Shown: positions 7,918-16,519, counted from the stretch's first letter. The stretch is 64,000 bases of DNA from CASFRF01 sp031549345 (GCA_031549345.1 JAVBPY010000003.1:124001-188000); one strand, 5' to 3'. Program-made: numbers and translations. The notes: generated by a model from the sequence alone, not told the origin.

Positions 7918-8729
7918 TGGTTCACGCCGATCACAAAGTAGTATTCCGGGCGGATGAAGCCGAGCTTGAGCGTCTCCCACGTGTCGCCGCCGAAAACGAA
8001 ATCGCGCGGAAGCGCGCCGCTGGAGTGCGTCCGGTAGGTGAATGCTTCCAAATTTTCCACGTGCCCGTCGGCCATCACATGCCCGGCCCGTTCACGATGC
8101 CGGAAATGTGTGGTCGGCGATGCGCTGAAGGGGCCCCAGTCGCCGATGCTGTACGGCGTGTACAGCGCGGCCTGTTCGATGACGCCCGTGGAGGCGGCGG
8201 CGCTCCAGCTGTTTCCGGCCGCCGCGTCGGCCACCGTTACGGCGCGCGCGGGGCTGAGGACTTTCAGCATGGAAAGGCGGCTGGGGCGCATGGGGTCGTA
8301 CCCCACGCCGCTGAAGCTCGCGCCGTTGGCGTAGCCGTATCCGCCGGAACCCGCGTCGTAGCCGTCCGTGCCGTAATCGGCCCAGTCGGGGCAACTGGAG
8401 AGCTTGCTCGATTTGGCCAGGTACGCGCCGAGCAATCCTTCCGAGCGATCCCATGTTTTATCGGAAGAGCGCCTTGCGCCGCACCAATACAAACGGTCGA
8501 AGCCGGACGGGAGGTTGCTGACGCGCTCGTACACAGGAAAGTATTCCCGGTTTTCGTCCACATAAAACTGCAGGATCAGCCCCCATTGTTTGAGGTTGCT
8601 GGAGCAAGTTGCCTGGCGCGCCCGGCTCCGTGCGCCGTTCAGCGCGGGGAGGAGCATGGAGGCGAGGATGGCGATGATGGCGATGACGACGAGGAGCTCG
8701 ATCAACGTAAAGCGGAAACGTTTGTGCAT
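7914..8729 (-). CDS. Prepilin-like protein with H-X9-DG-type C-terminus
   Basis: The 271-residue protein has a short basic leader (MHKRFR) followed by the type IV prepilin cleavage/methylation motif FTLIELLVVIAIIAILASML. It continues to a secretion-pseudopilin-like globular domain with CSSNLKQWG and the HRERAGHVMADGHVE motif near residue 215, typical of the large pseudopilin families of Planctomycetota and Lentisphaerota. ATG 8729 is chosen because AAAGG lies 9-10 bases upstream and the leader then has normal length. Its coupling to a BtuF-like protein is unusual; a role in surface display or substrate capture is inference. Confidence 0.88.
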   Translation of the reverse strand: MHKRFRFTLIELLVVIAIIAILASMLLPALNGARSRARQATCSSNLKQWGLILQFYVDENREYFPVYERVSNLPSGFDRLYWCGARRSSDKTWDRSEGLLGAYLAKSSKLSSCPDWADYGTDGYDAGSGGYGYANGASFSGVGYDPMRPSRLSMLKVLSPARAVTVADAAAGNSWSAAASTGVIEQAALYTPYSIGDWGPFSASPTTHFRHRERAGHVMADGHVENLEAFTYRTHSSGALPRDFVFGGDTWETLKLGFIRPEYYFVIGVNQ

Positions 8730-8857
8730 GGCCGGAACCTTTCTGTGTTGCGCGCACATTCTCGAAAGCCTCGAATGCCGCGGGGTCCGACTTTACGGTT
8801 GCGCGACAGCCACGGAATTTCACCGCGATTCACCGCACCGCATTCGATAATTCCATT

Positions 8858-8885
8858 ACAATACACTGCGTACGGGAAATGTCAA
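8858..8885 (-). promoter_or_regulatory. sigma70-type promoter for pseudopilin/BtuF-like operon
   Basis: Reading the minus strand, TTGACA (8885-8880) and TATTGT (8863-8858) are separated by 16 bases. It lies 129 bases upstream of the pseudopilin start and diverges from the promoter at 8921-8949. Confidence 0.55.
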
Positions 8886-8920
8886 GGACGCCTTATCCGT
8901 AAAAAAAGGCGCTTCGATGC

Positions 8921-8949
8921 TTGACCCGGCGCGCCGGGCCGGCTATATT
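8921..8949 (+). promoter_or_regulatory. sigma70-type promoter for PurF-like gene
   Basis: TTGACC at 8921-8926 and TATATT at 8944-8949 are separated by 17 bases. Transcription would begin near 8956, which rules out any protein start upstream of it and supports ATG 8993. Confidence 0.65.
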
Positions 8950-8992
8950 ACTTCCATTCTGTTTCGTCAAGCAATTTTGGGAGCATACCATC

Positions 8993-10456
8993 ATGGGCGG
9001 ATTCTTTGGCGTGGCCGCCACGCACGACTGCACGGCCGATGTTTTTTATGGAACCGACTACCACTCCCACCTGGGAACCAAACGCGGCGGGCTCGCGGTG
9101 TCAGGAGAAAACCACCGGATCGTCCGGCGGATTCACGACATCAGCAATGCACTCTTCCGCTCCAAATTCGACGATGATCTGGATGATTTTTGCGGCAATA
9201 CCGGGATCGGCATCATCAGCGATCTGGAAGACCAGCCATTGATTATCGCCTCCCACTTCGGCACCTACGCGATTGTTACGGTCGGGAAGATCAACAACCA
9301 GGAAAAGCTTATGCGGCAGGCGTTCGAGGACGGTTGTTCGCATTTTTCCGAAACCGGCGACGGCGAACTTAATTCAACGGAACTGGTCGCCACCTTGATC
9401 AATCGGGGGGACACCATTCTGGCGGGTATCGAGTACGCGCAAAAGGTGATCGACGGTTCGTGCTCCATCTTGATTTTGTTCAAGGACTCCCTTTATGCCG
9501 CGCGCGACCGCTACGGGCGGACCCCGGTCCTGATCGGCGAGAAGCCCGGCGCGTTTGCCGTTTCCATGGAAAGCACCGCCTTCCCCAATTTGAATTACAC
9601 GATCAAACAGGAGCTGGGGCCCGGCGAAGTGGCGCACATCACCGCCACGCAGGTTACGCGGCTGAAACCGCCGGGCTGCACCATGAAAATCTGCGCGTTT
9701 CTCTGGGTGTATTACGGCTACCCCTCCAGCACCTACGAAGGGGTCAATACCGAGTGCGCCCGTTACCGTAACGGCGCGTCGCTCTCCGATCACGACAAGG
9801 GAGAGAGGGAAATCGACCTGGTTTGCGGCATTCCGGATTCCGGCATCGCCCATGCGATCGGTTATTCCAACCGGGCGGGAAAGCCATACCAGCGCGCATT
9901 CGTCAAGTATACGCCGACATGGGCGCGGAGCTTCACTCCGCAGAACCAGTCCGCGCGCGACCTCATTGCCCGGATGAAACTGGTGCCGATCCAGGAATTG
10001 ATCGACGGGAAGAGGCTGTTATTCTGCGACGATTCCATTGTGCGCGGAACCCAGCTCAAGGACACGGTGGTCCGCCTTTATGAGCGCGGGGCGAAGGAAG
10101 TGCACATGCGTTCCGCTTCGCCCCCAATCCTCTTTGCGTGTAAATTCCTGAATTTTTCGCGTTCCCGGACGGAGCTGAACCTGGCCGCGCGGCGGGCGAT
10201 TTGCTTCCTGGAGGGGACCAAGGAGCTGACGCCGGAAATACTGAACCGCTATCTGCAATACGACTCCGCCGACTACCGGGCGATGGTGGAACGAATCCGG
10301 ACGACGCTGAATTTGTCTTCGCTGAAGTTTCAGAAGCTGGGACGGCTTTTGGAAGCCATTGGGATCGAGAAGAGCAAAATCTGTACCTTCTGCTGGACGG
10401 GCGTTGATTTGGAGGCGGAGCCGCCGGTTATTCCGAACGGAACGAACGGCCACTGA
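8993..10456 (+). CDS. PurF-like amidophosphoribosyltransferase homologue lacking the N-terminal catalytic Cys
   Basis: The 487-residue protein has an N-terminal class II glutamine-amidotransferase fold (MGGFFGVA, TKRGGLAV) and a C-terminal phosphoribosyltransferase domain with the PRPP loop FCDDSIVRGTQL (Asp346-Asp347). In true PurF the residue after Met is the catalytic Cys (MCGI-); here it is Gly, so glutamine hydrolysis as in PurF is not expected. It may use free ammonia or have another role. I recall similar MGGFFG proteins annotated as PurF paralogues in other anaerobes, so the change is probably not a sequencing error. GGGAG lies 9 bases upstream of ATG 8993. NifS follows 21 bases downstream. 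Confidence 0.85.
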   Translation: MGGFFGVAATHDCTADVFYGTDYHSHLGTKRGGLAVSGENHRIVRRIHDISNALFRSKFDDDLDDFCGNTGIGIISDLEDQPLIIASHFGTYAIVTVGKINNQEKLMRQAFEDGCSHFSETGDGELNSTELVATLINRGDTILAGIEYAQKVIDGSCSILILFKDSLYAARDRYGRTPVLIGEKPGAFAVSMESTAFPNLNYTIKQELGPGEVAHITATQVTRLKPPGCTMKICAFLWVYYGYPSSTYEGVNTECARYRNGASLSDHDKGEREIDLVCGIPDSGIAHAIGYSNRAGKPYQRAFVKYTPTWARSFTPQNQSARDLIARMKLVPIQELIDGKRLLFCDDSIVRGTQLKDTVVRLYERGAKEVHMRSASPPILFACKFLNFSRSRTELNLAARRAICFLEGTKELTPEILNRYLQYDSADYRAMVERIRTTLNLSSLKFQKLGRLLEAIGIEKSKICTFCWTGVDLEAEPPVIPNGTNGH

Positions 10457-10477
10457 GGCACGGAAAGGAATAGGACG

Positions 10478-11668
10478 ATGGATCAGGTCATTTATTTGGA
10501 CAACAACGCCACCACCCGGGTCGCGCCCGAGGTGTTCGAGGCGATGCGTCCGTTTTTCTGCGAGCGATATGGGAATCCGTCGAGCATTTACCGCTTTGGC
10601 GGCGAGGTCGCCGCGGAAATCACGCGGGCGCGCAACAGCCTCGCGGAGTTGCTCGGCGTGGAATTCCGCGATCGCGACGGCGTCGGCAGCGAAATTATTT
10701 TCAACAGTTGCGGGACGGAGGGGGCCAATACCGCCCTCAATGCGGCGCTGGTCGCGCGGCCCGACCGGCGTAAAATCGTCGTTTCCGCCGTGGAGCACCC
10801 GGCGGTGCTCGCCTGGGCGAAAGAGCAGGTCCGGCGGGGGTACTCTTTGGAACTCATTCCCGTGGACAAGGACGGACGCATCGCGCTGGACGATGTGAAG
10901 GAACGGGTGGACGCCGAAACGGCGGTCGTTTCCGTTATGTGGGCGAACAACGAAATCGGCAACGTGTTTCCCATCGAGGAAATTGCCGGAATTGCCCATG
11001 CGGCGGGAGCTCTGTGCCACTCCGACGCGGTGCAGGCGGTCGGCAAAGTGCCGATTCGCCTCGCCGATTCCCAACTTGACTTTCTGAGTCTTTCCGGGCA
11101 TAAGCTTCATGCGCCCAAGGGGGTCGGGGCATTGTACGTGCGTCGCGGCATCCGTTTTCGTCCATTTCTTCTCGGGGGGCACCAGGAGCGCGGGCGTCGC
11201 GGAGGGACGGAAAACGTGGCGTCGATCGTCGGCCTTGGGAAAGCCTGTGAACTGGCGAAAGAAAATCTTGAAACCGAGGCGGTCGCGTTGGCGCAACTGC
11301 GTGACGCGCTGGAAAACGGCGTGCGCGAGCGGATTCCGCGCGTCCGCCTGAACGGCGACCGGGAAAACCGTTTGCCGAACACGGCGTCGATCAGTTTTGA
11401 ATACATCGAAGGAGAAGCGATCCTTTTGCTACTCGACCAATACGGTATTTGCGCCTCCAGCGGGAGCGCTTGCACGACGGGCAGTCTGGAGCCGTCGCAT
11501 GTTCTGCGGGCGATGGATCTGCCGTACACGGCGGCGCACGGGACGGTGCGTTTCAGTCTTTCCAAGTACAATACCCGCGCGGAAATCGACCGTGTTCTCG
11601 ACGTCCTCCCGGGGATCGTCGAAACCTTGCGGCGCATGTCGCCGTTTTGGACGGAAGGGAAGGGATGA
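10478..11668 (+). CDS. Cysteine desulfurase, NifS/IscS type
   Basis: The 396-residue PLP enzyme converts cysteine to alanine plus enzyme-bound persulfide for Fe-S cluster or thio-cofactor synthesis. It shows YLDNNATTR at the N-terminus, the PLP-binding lysine in SGHKLHAPKG (Lys209) and the mobile-loop catalytic Cys332 in SSGSACTTG, the group I (NifS/IscS) form. Its sequence is closer in style to NifS of anaerobes than to SufS. It follows the PurF-like gene by 21 bases and overlaps the DUF493 gene by four bases. No IscU scaffold is nearby. Confidence 0.92.
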   Translation: MDQVIYLDNNATTRVAPEVFEAMRPFFCERYGNPSSIYRFGGEVAAEITRARNSLAELLGVEFRDRDGVGSEIIFNSCGTEGANTALNAALVARPDRRKIVVSAVEHPAVLAWAKEQVRRGYSLELIPVDKDGRIALDDVKERVDAETAVVSVMWANNEIGNVFPIEEIAGIAHAAGALCHSDAVQAVGKVPIRLADSQLDFLSLSGHKLHAPKGVGALYVRRGIRFRPFLLGGHQERGRRGGTENVASIVGLGKACELAKENLETEAVALAQLRDALENGVRERIPRVRLNGDRENRLPNTASISFEYIEGEAILLLLDQYGICASSGSACTTGSLEPSHVLRAMDLPYTAAHGTVRFSLSKYNTRAEIDRVLDVLPGIVETLRRMSPFWTEGKG

Positions 11669-11916
11669 TGGAACTTCGTTTCCCGGTAACGCTGGAGTTC
11701 CGGATCATCATCGAGTCGGAAAAAAACTGTGTTCCGGAGCTTTGCGCTGTGTTTGCGCGGCACGGATTCCGGACGGAACTTGCGCACGGCGCCCTCTCGA
11801 AAAACGGAGCCTATCGGACGTTGGTCGCCTCGCCGGTCGAATTGGCGGACCGGACGGCGCTGGAGACGCTTTCGCGCGATTTGGCGGGTGTTTCGGGGGT
11901 TAAGATTGTTTTATAG
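11665..11916 (+). CDS. DUF493/YbeD-like small protein
   Basis: The 83-residue product starts at ATG 11665, overlapping the NifS stop (ATGA). It has the ferredoxin-like ACT-type pattern of the DUF493/YbeD family: FRIIIESEKN, then KNGAYRTLVASPVEL, ending in VSGVKIVL. E. coli YbeD sits beside lipoate genes, and members are thought to be small regulators. Coupling to NifS suggests a link to sulfur or lipoyl metabolism here. Function is inferred from family only. Confidence 0.75.
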   Translation: MMELRFPVTLEFRIIIESEKNCVPELCAVFARHGFRTELAHGALSKNGAYRTLVASPVELADRTALETLSRDLAGVSGVKIVL

Positions 11917-11958
11917 GTGCTTTTTCGAAAAAAACACGGAAAAAGACCTCTTCAGGAT

Positions 11959-11987
11959 TTGACAATGATTTTTTGGTATGCTACTTT
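11959..11987 (+). promoter_or_regulatory. Candidate promoter for coiled-coil/small-lipoprotein operon
   Basis: TTGACA at 11959-11964 is followed after 17 bases by TACTTT at 11982-11987. The -35 is consensus and the -10 is weak. It precedes the coiled-coil gene starting at 12044. Confidence 0.4.
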
Positions 11988-12043
11988 CTTGGACATGTAG
12001 ATAAAATAAACCTAGTAAAAAGTATAGCGTGCGAGGAATGTCG

Positions 12044-13477
12044 ATGAAAATCGTTAATCTGTTGTTGTGCATATTGATTTTGATTCTGGCGGCGGCGAGC
12101 GCCGTTTTTTCGTATCTTTTGTTCGACAAACGGGAGCAGCTCCTTTCCGGTTGGGAAAAAATGGCGGCGGCGATTCAGAAAACCGCCGGTGAAATGGACA
12201 AGGGCAGCGGGACGAAAGTGGCGGGCGATCTGACGGCGGAGGCCCTTTCTCACAAAAATGTTGCGACCATCGACGAAAAATTGCCGAAACTTTCGGCCCA
12301 GGCAGCGCAATTGATCAAGCAGCGCGATGAATTGGCTGAAACGCTCCGCCGGATCGGCGGCATTGTGGAGCTCTCGCCGCTCGGTTCGGAGGCGGCGTTC
12401 CGCGAATTGGCCTCTTTCTCCACAGCGAAGACCGACGTCCTCAACGCGGCGACCGGCTTCAAAAACCGCCGCGACCAGCTCATTACCCAGGTGGAGAACG
12501 CGGCGAAAAAAGCCGGAACACCCTTGGACGGCAAGGCATTGCGCAGCGGCGACATCAATCAGGCCTTCAAACCGTTCGCGGATAAGGTGGAATCGGTCAT
12601 GGCGCAATTCAAGGCGTACCAATCGGCGCTCAGCGCGGTGGCCAGCGCCGTCGGCGCGCCCGCGCCGGACTTCGACGAAGCGAATTTTAAAGACTCCCTC
12701 AATAAAATTTCCGCGTCCGCCAACGACCTGAAAAACAAGCTCAACACCGCGAACAACCAGCTTCAGGCGGCGGAGCGTAAAGTCGCCGCGTTGGAAAATA
12801 CGGTGCGCGGCAAAGACGACGAAATCAAGAAGCGCGATGAAAACACCGCGAAGCTCGCCAAGCAGATCAACGAACTCAAGCTCCTTCTGGGGCTGGATGT
12901 GAACGATGAAATTCCGGTGCTCTGGGAGCCGGGTTCGGAGCAGGCGCGCAACGCCGTTTCCGGCAAGGTGATCGAAGTCAACCGCAAGTTCGGGTTCATC
13001 GCCGTCGACATCGGTTCCGGCACGGTGGTGGAACAAGTCGTCGGTACGAAAAAGGCTCCGATCGACCCGCAGATCAAGAATGGTCTTCTGCTTCAAATCT
13101 GCCGCGGCAAGGACACCTATATCGCCACGGTCAAGTTGACCAACGTCAGCAGCGACTGCTCCATCGGGGAGGCCATCCCCGGCAGTAAGGCCATCGAGGT
13201 CGGCGACACGGTTTTCGTCGCTCCCGTGCAAACGCTTCCCGAAGCGCCCCCGGCTCCGAAAGAGGAAGATGTGAAATTTGTTCCCGCGCCCGCACCGGCT
13301 CCTGTGGCAACGCCGGCTCCTGCGCCTGCGCCAACGCCCGTGGCGGCTCCTGCTCCCGCGGCGAAACCTGCGGCCAAGCCTGCGGCGAAACCCGCGGCCA
13401 AGCCTGCGGCAAAACCCGCCGCGAAGCCCGCCGCCAAACCGGCTCCGAAGACGGAAGATGCTCCGGTGGAAGAATAA
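12044..13477 (+). CDS. Membrane-anchored coiled-coil protein with (AAKP)n tail
   Basis: The 477-residue protein has one N-terminal membrane segment (VNLLLCILILILAAASAVFS), a long helical, partly coiled-coil region (residues about 30-280, including LKNKLNTANNQLQAAERKV), a compact beta-rich domain (residues about 300-395, GKVIEVNRKFGFIAVDIGSG), and a Pro/Ala tail ending in about seven AAKP repeats. I recognise no named family. ATG 12044 is chosen because GAGGAA lies 5 bases upstream. It leads a three-gene set with two tiny membrane/lipoproteins. The architecture suggests an envelope or cell-division-type scaffold whose tail spans the periplasm; that is inference. Confidence 0.8.
   Translation: MKIVNLLLCILILILAAASAVFSYLLFDKREQLLSGWEKMAAAIQKTAGEMDKGSGTKVAGDLTAEALSHKNVATIDEKLPKLSAQAAQLIKQRDELAETLRRIGGIVELSPLGSEAAFRELASFSTAKTDVLNAATGFKNRRDQLITQVENAAKKAGTPLDGKALRSGDINQAFKPFADKVESVMAQFKAYQSALSAVASAVGAPAPDFDEANFKDSLNKISASANDLKNKLNTANNQLQAAERKVAALENTVRGKDDEIKKRDENTAKLAKQINELKLLLGLDVNDEIPVLWEPGSEQARNAVSGKVIEVNRKFGFIAVDIGSGTVVEQVVGTKKAPIDPQIKNGLLLQICRGKDTYIATVKLTNVSSDCSIGEAIPGSKAIEVGDTVFVAPVQTLPEAPPAPKEEDVKFVPAPAPAPVATPAPAPAPTPVAAPAPAAKPAAKPAAKPAAKPAAKPAAKPAAKPAPKTEDAPVEE
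13360..13449 (+). repeat. Tandem repeat encoding AAKP units
   Basis: Imperfect 12-base repeats (GCGGCCAAGCCT and variants) encode about seven AAKP units at the C-terminus of the coiled-coil protein. Third-position differences between units show the repeat is old or selected at protein level. Similar Ala/Pro/Lys tails often span periplasm or contact nucleic acid. Confidence 0.8.
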
Positions 13478-13486
13478 GGGGGCGCC

Positions 13487-13609
13487 ATGCTTAACTCCAA
13501 ACTCTATTTGTTTCTGATCGTCTTGACGATGCTCCTCCTGGGCGCGGCGGTGGCGTTTCAGCTGCTCGAGATGAATGATTATGGTTTTTTTGCCTCGGGC
13601 GCACAGTAA
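13487..13609 (+). CDS. 40-residue single-pass membrane protein
   Basis: ATG 13487 opens a 40-codon frame, 9 bases after the preceding stop and after a GGGGGCG stretch. The product is MLNSKLYLFLIVLTMLLLG followed by AAVAFQLLEMNDYGFFASGAQ: one membrane helix and a short polar end. It overlaps the next lipoprotein gene by 29 bases in another frame. The tight packing and membrane-protein form argue it is real. Function unknown. Confidence 0.6.
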   Translation: MLNSKLYLFLIVLTMLLLGAAVAFQLLEMNDYGFFASGAQ

Positions 13610-13748
13610 GCGTTTTGCCTTCCTGACGCTCCTCGCGCTGTTGGTTCTCGGCGGGTGCACCGAACACGAGAAACGCGGGATTTCACGCCTTCCCCACAAC
13701 CGCCCCGCCTCTTGGGAGGGGCGTCCCCAGGGAGCCATCGCCCAGTAG
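13581..13748 (+). CDS. 55-residue lipoprotein with RPASWEG motif
   Basis: ATG 13581 opens a 55-codon frame, overlapping the 40-residue gene. The product has a basic N-terminus, a hydrophobic core and a lipobox LVLGGC (Cys26), leaving a mature lipoprotein of only 30 residues with RLPHNRPASWEGRPQGAIAQ. The short, well-structured mature part and clear lipobox support a real gene. No function known; it likely works with the coiled-coil protein upstream. Confidence 0.6.
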   Translation: MVFLPRAHSKRFAFLTLLALLVLGGCTEHEKRGISRLPHNRPASWEGRPQGAIAQ

Positions 13749-13812
13749 CGCCTTTCTCTGCCGCCTCTTTTTGCGAATGCGGGGATTTCCCTGAAAAAAC
13801 GCGGCGCGTTTC

Positions 13813-13841
13813 TTGCAATACACGCTGAAAACGTGTATAGT
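13813..13841 (+). promoter_or_regulatory. sigma70-type promoter for gyrA operon
   Basis: TTGCAA at 13813-13818 and TATAGT at 13836-13841 are separated by 17 bases. The spacer contains an inverted repeat (CACG-CTGAAAA-CGTG). It lies 47 bases before gyrA, a good promoter candidate that may respond to supercoiling, as gyrase promoters often do. Confidence 0.6.
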
Positions 13842-13887
13842 ATGAACGTGTCGAAGAACCCGAAAAAAGAGAGAGGGCACCACCCCC

Positions 13888-16515
13888 ATGAGCGAGCTCG
13901 AATCCCGCGATGTTCCGGTCAATATTGAAGATATCATGCATACTGCGTACCTGCAGTATTCCCTGAGTGTTAACGTCGGCCGCGCCATCCCCGATGTACG
14001 CGACGGCCTGAAGCCGGTCAACCGCCGCATCCTCTATGCGATGAAGCTCGCCGGATACACCAAAAGTCATCAGACCGTCAAGTGTGCGCGCGTCGTCGGC
14101 GACGTGATGGGTAAGTATCACCCGCACGGGGACGCGGCGATTTACGATGCCCTCGTCCGCCTTGCCCAAAGTTTTTCGATGCGTTCGCCACTGGTCGAAG
14201 GCCAGGGGAACTTCGGGACCATCGACGGCGACCCCGCCGCCGCGAGCCGCTACACCGAATGCCGCCTGGAACGCCTTGCCGAAGAACTTCTTGCGGACAT
14301 CGAAAAAGACACGGTGGACATGGTTCCGAACTTCGATGAATCGGAAATCGAACCCTCCGTCCTCCCCGCCCGTTTCCCGCATCTCCTTGTCAACGGAACC
14401 ACCGGAATCGGCGTCGGGCTGGCGACCAACATCCCTCCGCACAACCTCGGTGAAGTGGTGGATGCCACCGTGGCTCTCCTGGACGATCCCCATGCCACGG
14501 TGGACGATCTGATGCGGCACATTCCCGCGCCCGATTTCCCCACCGGGGCCATCATCCGCGGCCGCCTCGGCGCGCGGCAGCTTTACCACACCGGGCACGG
14601 CAGCATCCGTGTCCGCGCCAAGGCCGACATCCTGGAAAAAGACGGACGCGAAGTCATCATCGTTTCGCAGATTCCCTATATGGTCAATAAAGAACAGCTT
14701 GTCAAGAACATCGCCGATCTGGTGAACGACAAGCGGATCACCGGCATCTCCGCGTTGCGCGACGAATCGAGCGACCGCGCCGGCATCCGGATCGTCGTTG
14801 AAATCAAGCGCGGCGCGATGGGAAGCGTTGTTCTGAATCAGCTTTACGCGCACACCGCGCTGGAGACGAGCTACGGATGTACCATGCGCGTGGTTGACCA
14901 CAACCGTCCGCGTGTGATGAATCTGGTGCAGATTCTCCAGGCGTACATCGATCATCGCCTCGAGGTGGTAACACGCCGGACGGAATTCGAACTCAAAAAA
15001 GCCATGGCGCGCGCCCATATCCTCGAGGGATTGCTCAAGGCGCTGGACAACCTGGACGAAGTCGTCCGCCGGATTCGCGAGTCGCGGAGCCGCGCGGAGG
15101 CGGCCGCATCGCTGATGGCGCGCTTTGAATTCTCCCAGCTCCAGGTCGATGCGATCCTCGATATGCGCTTGCATCAGCTGACGGGCCTTGCCATCGACGA
15201 TGTGCGTGCCGAGTATGGCGAACTGATGGCGCGGATCGAATATTTGAATTCCCTCCTGGCGAGCCGCGAGCTCCGTTTGGGCGTAATCCGCGCCGAGCTC
15301 CTGGAAGTGCGCGAAAAGTACGCCGATCCGCGCCGCACGGAGATTACCACCGACGACGGCGATTTGCTGATCGCCGACCTGATTCCCCGCCACAGCTGCG
15401 TGATTACGGTTTCCAACACCGGCTACATCAAACGTGTCCCGGCGGATACATACCGGACGCAGCATCGCGGCGGCAAGGGGATCATCGGCATGGAAACGCG
15501 GGATGAGGACCACGTGGAACATTTGTTCAACGCGGACAGCCACGACATCATTTTCTTCTTCACCGACCGCGGGTTCATGTACAATTTGAACGTGTATGAA
15601 ATCCCGGAAGGGGCGCGCACCGGCAAGGGGAAGGCGATTGTCAACCTGATCAAGATCGAGCCGGGCGAAAAGGTCCGGGCGATGCTGACGGTATCCCCGG
15701 CGGACTTCGACGACGCGGGCAAGTTCATTGTGATGGCGTCGCGGCAAGGGTACATCAAAAAGTCGGAACTTGCGTTGTTCAAAAACTTGCGCAAGGTCGG
15801 ACTCCGCGCGTTGGTGATCGAGGATGACGACGATCTGATCGGCGCGGGCATCAGCGAAAACGGCAACGAAATTCTCCTCTCGACACGCTTGGGCATGGCT
15901 TGTCGCTTCGAGCAGTGCGACGAGCAGATCCGGCCCATGGGACGTACCGCGCGCGGCGTAACCGGAATGCGGTTCAAGCTTCCCGGCGACGGTCTTGTGG
16001 GTATGGAAGTCATCCGTGAACACCTCGAAGGCGATGTGGCCGAAGAGGCGGAAACCGATGTCGAAGTCGAAGTCGATGTGGAGGAAGCCGTTTCCGGGAG
16101 CGGCCCGGAAGTGCTCGTCGTTACCGACGGCGGCATGGGCAAGCGTACATTTGTGGCCAATTACCGCAAGACGAACCGCGGCGCCAAGGGTGTTGTCAAC
16201 GTCAAGTTGCGCGAGGGCGAAAAGGTGCTCGCCGTGCTGCAGATTGTGGACAGCGACGAAATTCTCCTGACCACCGAACGCGGACAGCTTGTGCGGATTC
16301 CGGCTTCGGAAATTCGCGTGGTCGGCCGCGCCGCCTACGGTGTGCGGATCATGAATCTGAATGCGGGGGATCGCCTGACCGGCGTCGCCAAGCTTGTCGA
16401 AGTGGATACGCCGGAAAAGCCGGAAACGGAGGATGCCGCGCCGGAAAATACGGAATCTTCCGCAGCGGAAAAACCGCTTGCGGAAACGTCTGTTCCGGAA
16501 ACGCCGGAGGACTGA
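13888..16515 (+). CDS. gyrA: DNA gyrase subunit A
   Basis: The 875-residue protein is the breakage-reunion subunit that, with GyrB, introduces negative supercoils. The catalytic tyrosine is Tyr122 (ASRYTE), identical in position to E. coli. The quinolone region reads KYHPHGDAAIYD at residues 76-87: Asp87 is kept but position 83 is Ala instead of Ser. The GyrA box appears as QHRGGKG, which marks gyrase rather than topoisomerase IV. The C-terminal propeller carries an acidic insertion near residues 715-740 and an acidic tail. GAGAGGG precedes the start. It leads the gyrA-folP-cdaA-cdaR operon; gyrB is not in the window. Confidence 0.97.
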   Translation: MSELESRDVPVNIEDIMHTAYLQYSLSVNVGRAIPDVRDGLKPVNRRILYAMKLAGYTKSHQTVKCARVVGDVMGKYHPHGDAAIYDALVRLAQSFSMRSPLVEGQGNFGTIDGDPAAASRYTECRLERLAEELLADIEKDTVDMVPNFDESEIEPSVLPARFPHLLVNGTTGIGVGLATNIPPHNLGEVVDATVALLDDPHATVDDLMRHIPAPDFPTGAIIRGRLGARQLYHTGHGSIRVRAKADILEKDGREVIIVSQIPYMVNKEQLVKNIADLVNDKRITGISALRDESSDRAGIRIVVEIKRGAMGSVVLNQLYAHTALETSYGCTMRVVDHNRPRVMNLVQILQAYIDHRLEVVTRRTEFELKKAMARAHILEGLLKALDNLDEVVRRIRESRSRAEAAASLMARFEFSQLQVDAILDMRLHQLTGLAIDDVRAEYGELMARIEYLNSLLASRELRLGVIRAELLEVREKYADPRRTEITTDDGDLLIADLIPRHSCVITVSNTGYIKRVPADTYRTQHRGGKGIIGMETRDEDHVEHLFNADSHDIIFFFTDRGFMYNLNVYEIPEGARTGKGKAIVNLIKIEPGEKVRAMLTVSPADFDDAGKFIVMASRQGYIKKSELALFKNLRKVGLRALVIEDDDDLIGAGISENGNEILLSTRLGMACRFEQCDEQIRPMGRTARGVTGMRFKLPGDGLVGMEVIREHLEGDVAEEAETDVEVEVDVEEAVSGSGPEVLVVTDGGMGKRTFVANYRKTNRGAKGVVNVKLREGEKVLAVLQIVDSDEILLTTERGQLVRIPASEIRVVGRAAYGVRIMNLNAGDRLTGVAKLVEVDTPEKPETEDAAPENTESSAAEKPLAETSVPETPED

Positions 16516-16519
16516 GAGT

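Noticed and set aside
8921..8992. Upstream TTG start extending the PurF-like protein by 24 residues
   Set aside because: This TTG is the -35 element of the promoter; the ribosome site and family N-terminus support ATG 8993.
13360..13449. Short direct repeats considered as a CRISPR array
   Set aside because: The 12-base units have no spacers and are translated as AAKP in frame.
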